Part shown: positions 36,708 to 45,384 of the stretch, piece by piece
Layout: the number at the start of each line of letters is the position of its first letter
Position numbering within the stretch: position 1 is the stretch's first letter
DNA from: Oscillibacter valericigenes
GTDB lineage: Bacteria; Bacillota; Clostridia; Oscillospirales; Oscillospiraceae
Length of the DNA: 64,000 bases
Direction of reading: 5' to 3'
Assembly: GCF_021531435.1 (NCBI RefSeq)
Contig: NZ_JAFBIS010000013.1
Span: 1 to 64,000 of the forward strand
Made by a program: the position numbers and the translations under genes
The notes under the pieces: generated by a model
What the model saw: the letters and a program-made list of their open reading frames with translations, nothing else
What the model was told of the DNA's origin: nothing
Database searches by the model: none

Positions 36708-37786
36708 CGATTCGGGGAAAACGCCTCCCCCTCCCCATTTTACAGGGCGGCATGGGCGTGGGCATCAGCCTGGACCGCCTGGCGGGAGCCGTGGCCGCCT
36801 GCGGCGGCATGGGCACCATCTCTACCGCCTTCTGCGGCTTTCAGGAGCCGGATTTTGCGCAAAACCCCAACGCCGCCAACCTCCGGGCCCTGGAACGCCA
36901 GGTAAAGCACGCCAAGGAACTGTCGAAGGGCGCGGGGCTGGTGGCGGTCAACGCCATGGTAGCCACCTCCCAGTACGCCGACAGCGTCCGCACCGCCCTC
37001 CGGGCGGGGGTGGACGCCGTGGTCTGCGGCGCGGGACTGCCCCGGGACCTGCCCGCCATCGCTGCGGAGGTGCCGGAGAGTGACGCAGCCCTGGCGCCCA
37101 TCGTCAGCGGCGGACGGGCCGCAAGCCTCATCTGCAAGCTGTGGGACAAACACTACGGCCGCGTCCCGGATTTCGTGGTGCTGGAAGGCCCCCTGGCGGG
37201 CGGCCACCTGGGTTTTTCCAAAGAGGACGCCCTGGAGTCCCAGGCGGGACGGCCCAAGCCCCTCAGTGATTTGCTGAGGGAGGTGCTGGACGCCCTGGCC
37301 CCCTTCCAGGAGAAGTATGGCCGGGACATCCCGGTGTTCGTGGCGGGCGGCGTGAAAAACGGCGCCGAGATGCGCCGCTACATGGACGAGGGCGCCGCCG
37401 GCGCCCAGTTCGCCACCCGCTTCATCGCAACAGAAGAATGCGACGCCAGCGAGGGCTACAAGCAGGCGTTGTTGGACGCCCGGCAGGAGGACATCACCAT
37501 CGTCCAAAGTCCCGTGGGGCTGCCGGGCCGGGCGCTGCGCAGCCCCCTCATCCGGCGGGTGGAAGCAGGCACGCAGCCCCGCCCGGACCGCTGCGTCAAG
37601 TGCCTGGTCCCCTGCGATTTCAAAACCACCCCCTACTGCATTTCCCGGGCCCTCATCGCCGCCCGGAACGGCGACTGGGAAAACGGCCTGTTCTTTTGCG
37701 GCGCAAACGCCGGAGAGGTGGACCGCCTTTCCACCGTCCGGGAGCAGATGGAGCAGATTATCGAAGAATGGAGAAACGCACGATGA
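36698..37786 (+). CDS. FabK-like NAD(P)H-dependent flavin oxidoreductase / nitronate monooxygenase homologue
   Basis: 362 residues. Same superfamily as FabK (PILQGGMGVGISLDRLAGAV, VVCGAGLPRDL, EGPLAGGHLGFS, FVAGGVKNGAEMRRYM) but longer and clearly diverged, with an added C-terminal CVKCLVPCDFKTTPYC segment that could bind a metal or Fe-S centre. It overlaps fabK by 10 bases and fabD by 4, so it is translated as part of the operon. It may be a second enoyl reductase, an isomerase-linked enzyme for unsaturated chains, or a detoxifying nitronate enzyme; the sequence alone does not decide. Confidence 0.85.
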   Translation: MAVTIRGKRLPLPILQGGMGVGISLDRLAGAVAACGGMGTISTAFCGFQEPDFAQNPNAANLRALERQVKHAKELSKGAGLVAVNAMVATSQYADSVRTALRAGVDAVVCGAGLPRDLPAIAAEVPESDAALAPIVSGGRAASLICKLWDKHYGRVPDFVVLEGPLAGGHLGFSKEDALESQAGRPKPLSDLLREVLDALAPFQEKYGRDIPVFVAGGVKNGAEMRRYMDEGAAGAQFATRFIATEECDASEGYKQALLDARQEDITIVQSPVGLPGRALRSPLIRRVEAGTQPRPDRCVKCLVPCDFKTTPYCISRALIAARNGDWENGLFFCGANAGEVDRLSTVREQMEQIIEEWRNAR

Positions 37787-38721
37787 AACTGGGCTTTTTA
37801 TACGCCGGACAGGGCAGCCAGCACCCCGGCATGGGCGCCGACCTGTACGAGGCGTTTCCCGCCTTCCGCGCCGTCATCGACCAGGCGGCGGAGCGTGTGG
37901 ATTTCGATTTGAAGGAGGTCTCCTTCACGGACGCCGGCGGCGTCCTGAACCAGACCCGGTACACCCAGCCCTGCATGGTGGCGTTCGCCGCCGGGCTCAC
38001 GGCGGTGCTGCGGGAGCAGGGCGTCGTCCCCTCTGCCACCGCCGGACTGTCCCTGGGCGAATACTCCGCCCTCCACGTCGCCGGGGTCTTTGACGCCGTG
38101 ACCGCCGTGGAGCTGGTGGCCTTCCGGGGCAAGGCCATGGAGGAGGCCGCCGCGGGCCGTCCCTCCGCCATGATGGCGGTGCTGGGGCTGGAGCGGGAGC
38201 CTCTGCAGGCGGCCTGTGACGCCGCGTCCGCCCTGGGCTGCGTGGTCATCGCCAACTACAACTGCCCCGGACAGCTCGTCATCGGCGGCGAAAAGGATGC
38301 CGTGGAGCGGGCCGCCGCCCTCGCCAAAGAAGCGGGCGCCCGGCGGTGCCTGCCCCTGAAGGTCAGCGGGCCCTTCCACACCCCCCTGATGGCCCCCGCC
38401 GGGGGCGCCCTGGCGGAGCGGTTCCAGACCGTGGAGTTTGGGGCGCCGTCTGTCCCCGTGATTTTCAACTGCCTGGGCGATGTGAAGCCGGAGGGCGTCA
38501 CCATCCCCGAGCTGCTGGTACGGCAGGTCCAGAGCAGCGTCTATATGGAGGACTCCATCCGCGCCATGGCGGGTCTTGGCATGGACGCTTTCGTGGAGAT
38601 CGGCCCCGGCAAGGCGTTGTCCGGGTTCGTAAAGAAAACTGTACCGGGACTGCCCGTCTATGCCGTGGAAACGGCTGCCGATGTGGAAGCCCTTGTGCAC
38701 GCAGTAAAGGAGAACGACTGA
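37783..38721 (+). CDS. fabD: Malonyl-CoA:ACP transacylase FabD
   Basis: 312 residues from the ATG at 37783, overlapping the previous stop as ATGA. The nucleophile is Ser90 in GLSLGEYSALH (most FabD read GHSLGE), and the catalytic His is in VSGPFHTPLM near 197. The N-terminal FLYAGQGSQHPGMG is typical. It loads malonate onto ACP. Confidence 0.95.
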   Translation: MKLGFLYAGQGSQHPGMGADLYEAFPAFRAVIDQAAERVDFDLKEVSFTDAGGVLNQTRYTQPCMVAFAAGLTAVLREQGVVPSATAGLSLGEYSALHVAGVFDAVTAVELVAFRGKAMEEAAAGRPSAMMAVLGLEREPLQAACDAASALGCVVIANYNCPGQLVIGGEKDAVERAAALAKEAGARRCLPLKVSGPFHTPLMAPAGGALAERFQTVEFGAPSVPVIFNCLGDVKPEGVTIPELLVRQVQSSVYMEDSIRAMAGLGMDAFVEIGPGKALSGFVKKTVPGLPVYAVETAADVEALVHAVKEND

Positions 38722-39464
38722 TGAATTTTACCGGAAAGACCGCCGTGGTCACCGGCGGCAGCCGGGGTCTGGGCCGGGCCGTTTGCCTGGAGCTGGCGGC
38801 GGGCGGCGCCAATGTGGTGCTGTGCTATGCCGGCAATGAAAATGCCGCAAACGAGACCGTGGCGGCCTGCGAGGTCCTGGGGGCCAGAGCCGTGGCCGTC
38901 CGCTGCAACGTGGCGGACAGCGGCGAAGTGAAGGCCCTGATGGACGCCGCCGTCCAAACCTTCGGCCGCATCGACATTCTGGTGAACAACGCAGGCATCA
39001 CCCGGGACGGCCTTTTGATGATGATGAAGGAAGCGGACTTCGACGCCGTCATCGACGCCAATCTGAAGGGCACGTTTCTGTGTATGAAAGCCGTGTCCCG
39101 GCAGATGATGAAGCAGCGGTACGGCCGCATCGTGAACCTCTCCAGTGTGGTAGGCCTGCGGGGGAACGCCGGACAGGTGAACTACGCCGCCAGCAAGGCC
39201 GGCGTCATCGGCATGACGAAGTCTCTCGCCAGGGAGCTGGCCTCCCGGGGCGTCACCGTCAACGACGTGGCGCCCGGCTTTATGGCCACGGACATGACCG
39301 CCGCCATGCCGGAGGCCGCCAAAACCACCACACTGTCCACTATCCCTATGGGACGCATGGGCGCGGCGGAGGACGTCGCCAAAGCCGTGGCGTTCCTCGC
39401 CAGCGAGGAGGCCGGGTACATCACTGGACAGGTGCTCGCCGTGGACGGCGGCATGAGTATGTGA
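38721..39464 (+). CDS. fabG: 3-oxoacyl-ACP reductase FabG
   Basis: 247 residues, classical short-chain dehydrogenase. TGGSRGLGRAV cofactor loop, NNAGITRDG, and the Ser-Tyr-Lys triad in NLSSVVGLRGNAGQVNYAASK. NADPH-dependent reduction of beta-ketoacyl-ACP. Start shares one base with the fabD stop. Confidence 0.95.
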   Translation: MNFTGKTAVVTGGSRGLGRAVCLELAAGGANVVLCYAGNENAANETVAACEVLGARAVAVRCNVADSGEVKALMDAAVQTFGRIDILVNNAGITRDGLLMMMKEADFDAVIDANLKGTFLCMKAVSRQMMKQRYGRIVNLSSVVGLRGNAGQVNYAASKAGVIGMTKSLARELASRGVTVNDVAPGFMATDMTAAMPEAAKTTTLSTIPMGRMGAAEDVAKAVAFLASEEAGYITGQVLAVDGGMSM

Positions 39465-39663
39465 GAAACTTCAAGGGGGAGCAGGCTCCCCCTTGAGAAT
39501 CCCCTACCACCAGTGAACCGCGTTCACTGGTGAACGCCGCTCAAGGCGGCTGAATCAAAGTATTTTTGCCACGTGCAGAAGGTGAATTGCCGCTAAGCGG
39601 CAAGAGAGGCCGCCCTGGGGCGCGCCGCGGCAAAAATAATTTCATTAGCAGGAGGAAACCACT
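39465..39663 (+). other. Highly structured gap between fabG and fabF
   Basis: About 200 bases with at least four hairpins in a row: TCAAGGGGGAGC/GCTCCCCCTTGA, ACCAGTGAACC/GGTTCACTGGT-like, TTGCCGCTAAGCGGCAA, and a long-range pair TATTTTTGCC/GGCAAAAATA enclosing the last one. No open frame with a ribosome site except AGGAGG at about 39651 for fabF. It may set relative expression of the two halves of the operon. Confidence 0.5.
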
Positions 39664-40905
39664 ATGAACCGACGCAGAGTCGTCATCACCGGCCTGGGGG
39701 CCGTGACCCCCATTGGCCTGACCGCACCGGCGAGCTGGCAGGCCGCGAAAGACGGCGTGTGCGGCGTCGCCCCCATCACCCAGTTCGACGCCTCCGGCCT
39801 GAAGGTCCGGCTGGCCGCCGAGGTCAAGGACTTCGACCCCCTGGTCTGCATGACCCGCCCGGAGTCGAAGCACATGGAGCGCTTCACCCAGTTCGCCATG
39901 TGCGCCGCCAAGGAAGCCCTGGCGGACGCCGCCTTCGACCCCGCCCAGGCGGACCTGGACCGCTGCGGCGTCATCGTCTCCAGCGGCATCGGCGGCATCG
40001 GCCTCACCGAGCGGGAACACGACAAGGGCAAGGAAAAGGGCTGGGACCGGGTGTCCCCCTTCTACATTCCCATGGGCATCTGCAACATGGCCGCCGGACA
40101 GGTGGCCATCGCCAGCGGCTTCCGGGGGATGTGTACCTGCCCCGTCACCGCCTGCGCCGGCGGCACCAACGCCGTAGGCGACGCCTTCCACTACATCCGG
40201 GACGGCTACGCCGACGCTATGCTCTGCGGCGGCACCGAGGCCGCCATCACGCCCCTTGCCATCGGCGGCTTCTCCTCCATGAAGGCCCTGACCCAAAATC
40301 CCGACCCCGACCGGGCCTCCATCCCCTTTGACAGGGAACGCGCGGGCTTCGTCATGGGCGAGGGTGCGGGCGTCCTGCTGCTGGAGGAGCTGGAGCACGC
40401 CCAGGCCCGGAACGCAAAAATCTACGCCGAGGTCGTGGGCTACGGCGCCACCTGCGACGCCTACCACATGACCGCCCCCCTGCCCGACGGCAGCGGCGGC
40501 GCGAAAGCCATGGCTCTGGCCCTGGCGGACGGCGGCACCGCCCCGGAGGAGGTGGGCTACGTCAACGCCCACGGCACCTCCACCCACTTAAACGACGCGG
40601 GGGAGACCGCCGCCGTCAAGTCCGTGTTCGGTGCCCACGCCTACGAGCTTGCCATGAGCTCCACCAAGTCCATGACCGGCCACATGCTGGGCGCCGCCGG
40701 GGCTGTGGAGGCCATCTTCACCGCTCTGAGTCTCCACGACGGCTTCCTGCCCGCCACCATCCACTATCAGGTGCCGGACCCGGAATGCGACCTGGACGTG
40801 GTGCCGAATCAGGGCCGCAAGGCGGACGTCCGCTATGCCATGAGCAACTCCCTGGGCTTCGGCGGACACAACGGCAGTTTGCTGCTGAAGAAGTGGGAGG
40901 CGTAG
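39664..40905 (+). CDS. fabF: Beta-ketoacyl-ACP synthase II (FabF)
   Basis: 413 residues. Cys-His-His triad: Cys164 in VTACAGGTNA, His in NAHGTSTHLND near 303, and His in STKSMTGHMLGAAG near 340. It elongates acyl-ACP with malonyl-ACP. Its stop is one base before the fabZ start. Confidence 0.96.
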   Translation: MNRRRVVITGLGAVTPIGLTAPASWQAAKDGVCGVAPITQFDASGLKVRLAAEVKDFDPLVCMTRPESKHMERFTQFAMCAAKEALADAAFDPAQADLDRCGVIVSSGIGGIGLTEREHDKGKEKGWDRVSPFYIPMGICNMAAGQVAIASGFRGMCTCPVTACAGGTNAVGDAFHYIRDGYADAMLCGGTEAAITPLAIGGFSSMKALTQNPDPDRASIPFDRERAGFVMGEGAGVLLLEELEHAQARNAKIYAEVVGYGATCDAYHMTAPLPDGSGGAKAMALALADGGTAPEEVGYVNAHGTSTHLNDAGETAAVKSVFGAHAYELAMSSTKSMTGHMLGAAGAVEAIFTALSLHDGFLPATIHYQVPDPECDLDVVPNQGRKADVRYAMSNSLGFGGHNGSLLLKKWEA

Positions 40906-40906
40906 C

Positions 40907-41338
40907 ATGGAGCTGAATTCCAATCAGATCGCGGAAATTCTGCCTCACCGCTATCCCTTCGCCCTCGTGGACCGCATCACCGACTACGAGCCGGGCCAGT
41001 GGGCCAGGGGCATCAAATGCGTCAGCGTGGGGGAGCCGTATTTCTGCGGCCACTTCCCCCAGCAGCACGTCATGCCCGGCGTGCTGATTTTGGAGGCCAT
41101 GGCCCAGGTGGGCGCCATCGCCATCCTCTCCCTGCCGGAGAACCGTGGGAAGATCGCCCTGTTCGGCGGCGTGAAGAACGCCCGGTTCAAGCGGCAGGTC
41201 ATCCCCGGCGACGTGCTGGAAATGGAATGCAGGCTGACGAAGCGCCGGGGTCCGGTGGGCATCGGCGAATGCAAAGCCACCGTGAACGGCGAGGCAGCCT
41301 GCACAGCGGAGCTGATTTTTGCCGTTCAGGAGGGATAA
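40907..41338 (+). CDS. fabZ: 3-hydroxyacyl-ACP dehydratase FabZ
   Basis: 143 residues, hot-dog fold. LPHRYPFALVDRI, then the catalytic His in GHFPQQHVMPGVLILEAMAQ. It removes water from 3-hydroxyacyl-ACP. No separate FabA/FabM-type isomerase is visible in the cluster. Confidence 0.96.
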   Translation: MELNSNQIAEILPHRYPFALVDRITDYEPGQWARGIKCVSVGEPYFCGHFPQQHVMPGVLILEAMAQVGAIAILSLPENRGKIALFGGVKNARFKRQVIPGDVLEMECRLTKRRGPVGIGECKATVNGEAACTAELIFAVQEG

Positions 41339-41340
41339 GG

Positions 41341-41369
41341 TTGCCTTTTCCCCGTAAAGTTGGTATACT
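41341..41369 (+). promoter_or_regulatory. Internal promoter in front of the MarR/FabT-like gene
   Basis: TTGCCT (41341-41346) and TATACT (41364-41369) are 17 bases apart and begin 2 bases after the fabZ stop. A transcript would begin near 41376, downstream of the only canonical start codon (TTG at 41360) at the front of the regulator frame. Confidence 0.5.
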
Positions 41370-41872
41370 ACCTGCATCGAAAAAGAAACACGGGGAAAGG
41401 GGCGGTCACTACGCTGGAACAGGCTTTTAACGAGGTATACACCAAATTCAAGCTGCATTTTTATCAGGAGATCTTCCGGCGGTTCCAGGACCGGGAGGCA
41501 AGCCTCACCACGGTGGAGACTTTCTGCATGGAGAGCATCATGGCCCTGGGCAGCCCCACGGTGAACGAATTCGCCACCTTTATGCACATCTCGCCGCCCA
41601 ACGCCGCCTACAAGGTCAACAGCCTGGTGAAAAAGGGCTATATCCGGAAGGTCCAGTCCCCGGATGACCGCCGTGAGTACCACCTGGAGGTCACCCAGAA
41701 GTATATCGACTACTACAACATCTCCGCCGCCTACACCACCGAGGTAGTGGCCCGTGTCAACCGGCGTTTCCCGCCGGAGGACTGCGCCAAGCTGGAGGAG
41801 ATGCTCACCATCGTCAGCCGGGAGCTGATGCCGGAGGTGGTCCTCCCGGAGCGGCGGACCACGGAACCATAA
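41360..41872 (+). CDS. MarR-family regulator, probably FabT-like
   Basis: The frame contains a MarR winged helix (TVNEFATFMHISPPNAAYK, then SPDDRREYHLEVT as the wing). Position at the end of the fab operon is that of FabT, the fatty-acid synthesis repressor. The start is uncertain. The given TTG at 41360 overlaps a -10 and has no ribosome site. The sequence that looks like the true N-terminus begins at about 41411 (an ACG, then LEQAFNEVYTKFK), 8 bases after GGGG of GGGGAAAGGGG, which would need a rare ACG start or an ATG-to-ACG change. The next canonical start lies about 30 codons into the domain. Confidence 0.8.
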   Translation: MVYYLHRKRNTGKGAVTTLEQAFNEVYTKFKLHFYQEIFRRFQDREASLTTVETFCMESIMALGSPTVNEFATFMHISPPNAAYKVNSLVKKGYIRKVQSPDDRREYHLEVTQKYIDYYNISAAYTTEVVARVNRRFPPEDCAKLEEMLTIVSRELMPEVVLPERRTTEP

Positions 41873-41875
41873 GAA

Positions 41876-41913
41876 AAAAAGAGACACGGGCTTTTCCACC
41901 TGTGTCTCTTTTT
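41876..41913. terminator. Bidirectional terminator between the fab operon and gluQ
   Basis: Arms AAAAAGAGACACGGG and CCTGTGTCTCTTTTT pair over 15 positions with one wobble; A and T runs lie on both sides. Confidence 0.85.
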
Positions 41914-41916
41914 CGC

Positions 41917-42858
41917 TTAAAACAGTCCCTCCGGGATGCAGATGTCCTCCGTGGGCACCTTGTCCCAATCGAAATCCGCCAGCAGCGCTTCCGCTGTCTT
42001 CGGCACCGCCGAGGGGTTGAAGCCCGCGAGATACGCCAGCTTGCCCAATATCTCCGCCGCCGTGGAGCGGTCCCGCAGCGCGTCCAGCCCCGCGTCGGCG
42101 TTCCGCTTGCTCAGCCGCCGCCCGTCGGCGGTCAGCAGCAGGGGGAAATGATAAAATTTCGGCGGCGTCAGGCCCAGCAGGTCGTACAGGTACAGCTGCC
42201 GGGGCGTGGAGTCCAGCAGGTCGGCCCCCCGCACCACCTCCGTGACCCCCATGGCAGCGTCGTCCACCACCACGGCCAGCTGGTAGGCGAACATTCCGTC
42301 GGAGCGGCGCAGCAGAAAGTCGCCGCAGTCCCGGGCCAGGTTTTCCTCATACGGCCCCAGGTGGCCGTCCGTAAAGCCCCAGACTTCCTCCGGCACCCGC
42401 AGCCGCAGGGCCGGGGGCCGTTTTTTTGCTTTTTCCGCCGCCTCCTCCGCCGTCAGATTCCGGCAGGTGCCCGCGTAGACCACCTGGCCGTCCTCCCGGT
42501 GGGGGGCGCTGGCGGCGTGGAGCTCCGCCCGGGTGCAGAAGCAGGGATACACCAGGCCCTTTTGCTCCAATTTCTTCAGCGCCGCCTGGTAGAGCGCCGT
42601 TCTTTCGCTCTGGTAATACGGCCCGTCCGGGCCGCCCACACCGGGGCCCTCGTCCCAATCAAGGCCCAGCCACCGCAAATCGTCCTCCATCTGCTCCGCG
42701 TACCGCCGGGGGCAGCGGGCGGTGTCCAGGTCCTCGATGCGCAGAACGACCTTTCCGCCCTTCTGCCGGGCGCTGAGCCACACCAGCAGGGCGCACAGAA
42801 TGTTGCCCAGATGGATGCGCCCGCTGGGGGACGGCGCGAACCGGCCCACAGTCTCCAT
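41917..42858 (-). CDS. gluQ: Glutamyl-Q tRNA(Asp) synthetase
   Basis: 313 residues, the catalytic half of a glutamyl-tRNA synthetase without an anticodon-binding domain. Class I signatures are APSPSGRIHLGN and LSKRNADA (KMSKS-like). The zinc ligands of GluQ are visible as CFC near residue 106 and YAGTC near 129. It attaches glutamate to queuosine in tRNA(Asp). No dksA neighbour, unlike proteobacteria. Confidence 0.9.
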   Translation of the reverse strand: METVGRFAPSPSGRIHLGNILCALLVWLSARQKGGKVVLRIEDLDTARCPRRYAEQMEDDLRWLGLDWDEGPGVGGPDGPYYQSERTALYQAALKKLEQKGLVYPCFCTRAELHAASAPHREDGQVVYAGTCRNLTAEEAAEKAKKRPPALRLRVPEEVWGFTDGHLGPYEENLARDCGDFLLRRSDGMFAYQLAVVVDDAAMGVTEVVRGADLLDSTPRQLYLYDLLGLTPPKFYHFPLLLTADGRRLSKRNADAGLDALRDRSTAAEILGKLAYLAGFNPSAVPKTAEALLADFDWDKVPTEDICIPEGLF

Positions 42859-43007
42859 ATCCCGTGCCCCCTTTCAGCGGAAATTTTCGTCCCCATTATA
42901 CCTGCCAAAAACCGCCTGGTCAACCAGAAACCCCCTGTACAACCGCCTTTTCATGTGCTAGAATATAAATTCTGAAATTTGACTTTCACAAATCGAGGTG
43001 TTTGCAT

Positions 43008-43616
43008 ATGAATGAAGAGATGCGTACCTTCGGCTACCTCTGCCCCAAGTGCGGCAAGCCCGTTATGGGCGCCCGCTCCATTTTCGCCCTGGAAGCCTCC
43101 GACGCGGAGATCGTCTGTGACTGCGGCGACAGCGTGCTGCACACGGAGTACGACGGTGTGAACTACAAGGTATACGTCCCCTGCGGCATCTGCGGCGAGA
43201 CCCACATGGCCGTCTGTCCTCCGGAGCGGATGCTCCGGGGCGCCACGGCCCTTGGCTGCGCCCAGACGAAGCAGTTCTGCTGCTTCATCGGCGACGAGGG
43301 CACCGTGGAGAAAAACCTCCGGGAGCTGGTCATCCTGGCGGAAAAGGAAAAGCAGCAAAAAGACGGCGAGGAGCCGGAGGCCTTCGTGGACAACGTCATC
43401 ATGTACGAGGTCCTCTCCGAGCTGAAGGACATCGCCGCCCGGGAAAAGGGCATCACCTGCGCCTGCGGCAGCAGCCGCTATGGAATGGAGATCCGCCGCT
43501 CCGCCGTGGACCTGATCTGCCGGGACTGCGGCGCCAAGCTGCGCATCCCCGCCGCCACGGACCGGGACCTGGACGACCTGTGCTGCCACATGAAGCTGGT
43601 CATTCCGGGAAAATAA
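43008..43616 (+). CDS. Cys-rich zinc-ribbon-type hypothetical protein
   Basis: 202 residues from the ATG at 43008 (GAGGTG 8 bases upstream); an in-frame TTG lies two codons earlier. I do not recognise a named family. It contains several CxxC-type pairs: CPKCGKP near residue 12, CDCG near 37, CGIC near 59, CACG near 152 and CRDCG near 170, implying two or three zinc ribbons around a helical middle section. An extended -10 (TGCTAGAAT) lies at about 42957. It precedes the CDF transporter by 19 bases, so a link to metal handling is possible. Confidence 0.65.
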   Translation: MNEEMRTFGYLCPKCGKPVMGARSIFALEASDAEIVCDCGDSVLHTEYDGVNYKVYVPCGICGETHMAVCPPERMLRGATALGCAQTKQFCCFIGDEGTVEKNLRELVILAEKEKQQKDGEEPEAFVDNVIMYEVLSELKDIAAREKGITCACGSSRYGMEIRRSAVDLICRDCGAKLRIPAATDRDLDDLCCHMKLVIPGK

Positions 43617-43635
43617 CAGAAAGAAGGTTCCACCC

Positions 43636-44799
43636 ATGATCTCACTTTTGGCCCGGCTGTTCCTGAAACCGGAAGGCCGGGATGAAGCCGCCCTCCGCAA
43701 GGGGTACGGCATCCTCTGCGGCGCGGTGGGCATCGGCCTGAATGTGCTGCTGTTCGCCGGAAAATTCTTCGCCGGAACGCTCTCCGGCTCCATCGCCATC
43801 ACCGCCGACGCCTTCAACAACCTGTCCGACGCCGGCAGCTCCTTCGTCACCCTGCTGGGCTTCCAGCTGGCGGGGCAGAAGCCGGACTCGGACCACCCCT
43901 TCGGCCACGGCCGCATCGAGTACCTGTCCGGCCTGGCGGTGGCCATGCTCATCATCCTGATGGGCTTCGAGCTGGCCAAATCCTCCCTGGATAAGATCCT
44001 GCACCCCGCTCCGGTGGACTCCAGTTGGTTAGTCATCGCTATTTTGTGCGTGTCCATCTGCGTCAAGCTGTACATGTCCTTCTACAACCGCTCCCTGGGC
44101 AAGAAGCTGAACGCCCCCGCTATGCTGGCCACCGCCGCCGACTCCCTCAGCGACAGCGTGGCCACCACCGCGGTGCTCATCGCTACCCTGGTGGGCCGCT
44201 TCTCCGGATTGATGATCGACGGCTGGTGCGGCATTCTGGTGGCGGCCTTCATCCTCTGGTCCGGCTTCAACGCCGCCAAGGACACCGTCAATCCCCTGCT
44301 GGGCACGCCGCCCACCCATGAGTTCGTCAATCAAATCAAGGAACTGGTCATGGCCCACCCCGGCATCATCGGCATCCACGACCTCATCGTCCACGACTAC
44401 GGCCCCGGCCGGGTGATGATCTCCCTCCACGCGGAGGTCTCCGCCTCGGAAAACGTGCTGGAGCTCCACGACGAGATCGACAACGTGGAGTCGGAGCTGC
44501 GGGAAAAGCTGGGCTGCGAGGCGGTCATCCACATGGACCCCATCGTCACCGACGACGGCGTCACCGAGGAGACCCGGGAGCGGGTGGCGGCGCTGGTCCA
44601 CTGCATCGACGACGCCATCAATATCCACGACTTCCGCATGGTGGCGGGGCCGTCCCACACCAACGTCATTTTCGACGCGGTGGTGCCCTACGGCTTCCGC
44701 CTCACTGACAGCGAGGTGGAGGAAAAGATCAAGACCGCCGTCCGCACCCTGGACGGCAACTACTTCGCCGTGGTAAAGGTGGAGCGGTCGTATACATAA
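43636..44799 (+). CDS. Cation diffusion facilitator (CDF) family metal transporter
   Basis: 387 residues. Six membrane helices with the family metal site: D in ITADAFNNLSD of helix 2 and the HPFGHGRIEYL loop, then DSLSDSVATTAVL of helix 5. A long cytoplasmic C-terminal domain follows, extended by about 80 residues compared with FieF, including repeated HDLIVHDYGPGRVMISLH-type ferredoxin-like segments. It probably exports Zn, Fe or Mn. RBS AAAGAAGG upstream. Confidence 0.9.
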   Translation: MISLLARLFLKPEGRDEAALRKGYGILCGAVGIGLNVLLFAGKFFAGTLSGSIAITADAFNNLSDAGSSFVTLLGFQLAGQKPDSDHPFGHGRIEYLSGLAVAMLIILMGFELAKSSLDKILHPAPVDSSWLVIAILCVSICVKLYMSFYNRSLGKKLNAPAMLATAADSLSDSVATTAVLIATLVGRFSGLMIDGWCGILVAAFILWSGFNAAKDTVNPLLGTPPTHEFVNQIKELVMAHPGIIGIHDLIVHDYGPGRVMISLHAEVSASENVLELHDEIDNVESELREKLGCEAVIHMDPIVTDDGVTEETRERVAALVHCIDDAINIHDFRMVAGPSHTNVIFDAVVPYGFRLTDSEVEEKIKTAVRTLDGNYFAVVKVERSYT

Positions 44800-44803
44800 G
44801 AAA

Positions 44804-44841
44804 AACACGGGAAGCGGCGTCATCGGCCTGCTTCCCGTGTT
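44804..44841. terminator. Bidirectional terminator after the CDF gene
   Basis: Perfect 12-base arms AACACGGGAAGC and GCTTCCCGTGTT with a 14-base loop; T-rich tracts follow on both strands. Confidence 0.8.
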
Positions 44842-45046
44842 ATGTTTTGTCCGGAGTAAATTGGATAATATCCGTAATATCGCATTGCAGCATATTGCAG
44901 AGGTCATTCAGCGTATTCAGGGTAACACTGCGGTTCTTCCGCAGCGCGTCCAGCGTCCCTGTACTGACCCCATACTCTTTGATCAAAGTGTATTGGGATA
45001 TGTTTTTCCGTTTCAAAGTCTCCCATAGCGGTTCAAACGTGATCAT
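44840..45046 (-). CDS. Small XRE-family DNA-binding protein
   Basis: 68 residues from the ATG at 45046; a GTG two codons upstream (45052) is possible. It is a single helix-turn-helix domain: LKRKNISQYTLIKEYGVSTGTLDALRK, followed by LNTLNDLCNMLQCDITDI, the Cro/C1-like form common as a YgiT/HipB-like orphan in Clostridia. Target unknown. It is convergent with the CDF gene. Confidence 0.8.
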   Translation of the reverse strand: MITFEPLWETLKRKNISQYTLIKEYGVSTGTLDALRKNRSVTLNTLNDLCNMLQCDITDIIQFTPDKT

Positions 45047-45136
45047 ACCCACACCTGCCTTGCATTTAGCATATCCGAAAATGCGGGTCTTGAATAATGC
45101 CGAATATCCGGCTATAATCGTTCAAAAAAGGAAGGG

Positions 45137-45322
45137 ATGACGAACATGCCAGACTATCAGGAAATTTACCTGCACCTGATGCGGGAGACCGAGAAAGCCA
45201 TCCGAATCCTGGTGAAAGCCCAGCAGGACTGCGAGGAGCTGTACCTCCGGGAAAGCGGCCCGGCCCTGCGGGTCCTCCCAACCTCCGGCGGGCAGGCGGA
45301 AAAATCCCCGGCCGCGGAATGA
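45137..45322 (+). CDS. Small helical protein of unknown function
   Basis: 61 residues (or 58 from the ATG at 45146). It starts with a strongly helical, charged segment YQEIYLHLMRETEKAIRILVKAQQDCEELYL and ends in a loose tail. AAAGGAAGG precedes the ATG. Similar short helical proteins are common orphans in Clostridia; I cannot name a function. Its end overlaps the region in which the spoVAD promoter must lie. Confidence 0.6.
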   Translation: MTNMPDYQEIYLHLMRETEKAIRILVKAQQDCEELYLRESGPALRVLPTSGGQAEKSPAAE

Positions 45323-45384
45323 CGCTCATATTTTTCCTGTTTGCGGGCACCCTATGGGCAACCCACAAAAACGAGGTGTCCTCC

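Noticed and set aside
45320-45360. Forespore (sigma-G/F) promoter in front of spoVAD
   Set aside because: CATAT and CACCCTA at 16 bases are suggestive, but the fit to either consensus is too weak to call.
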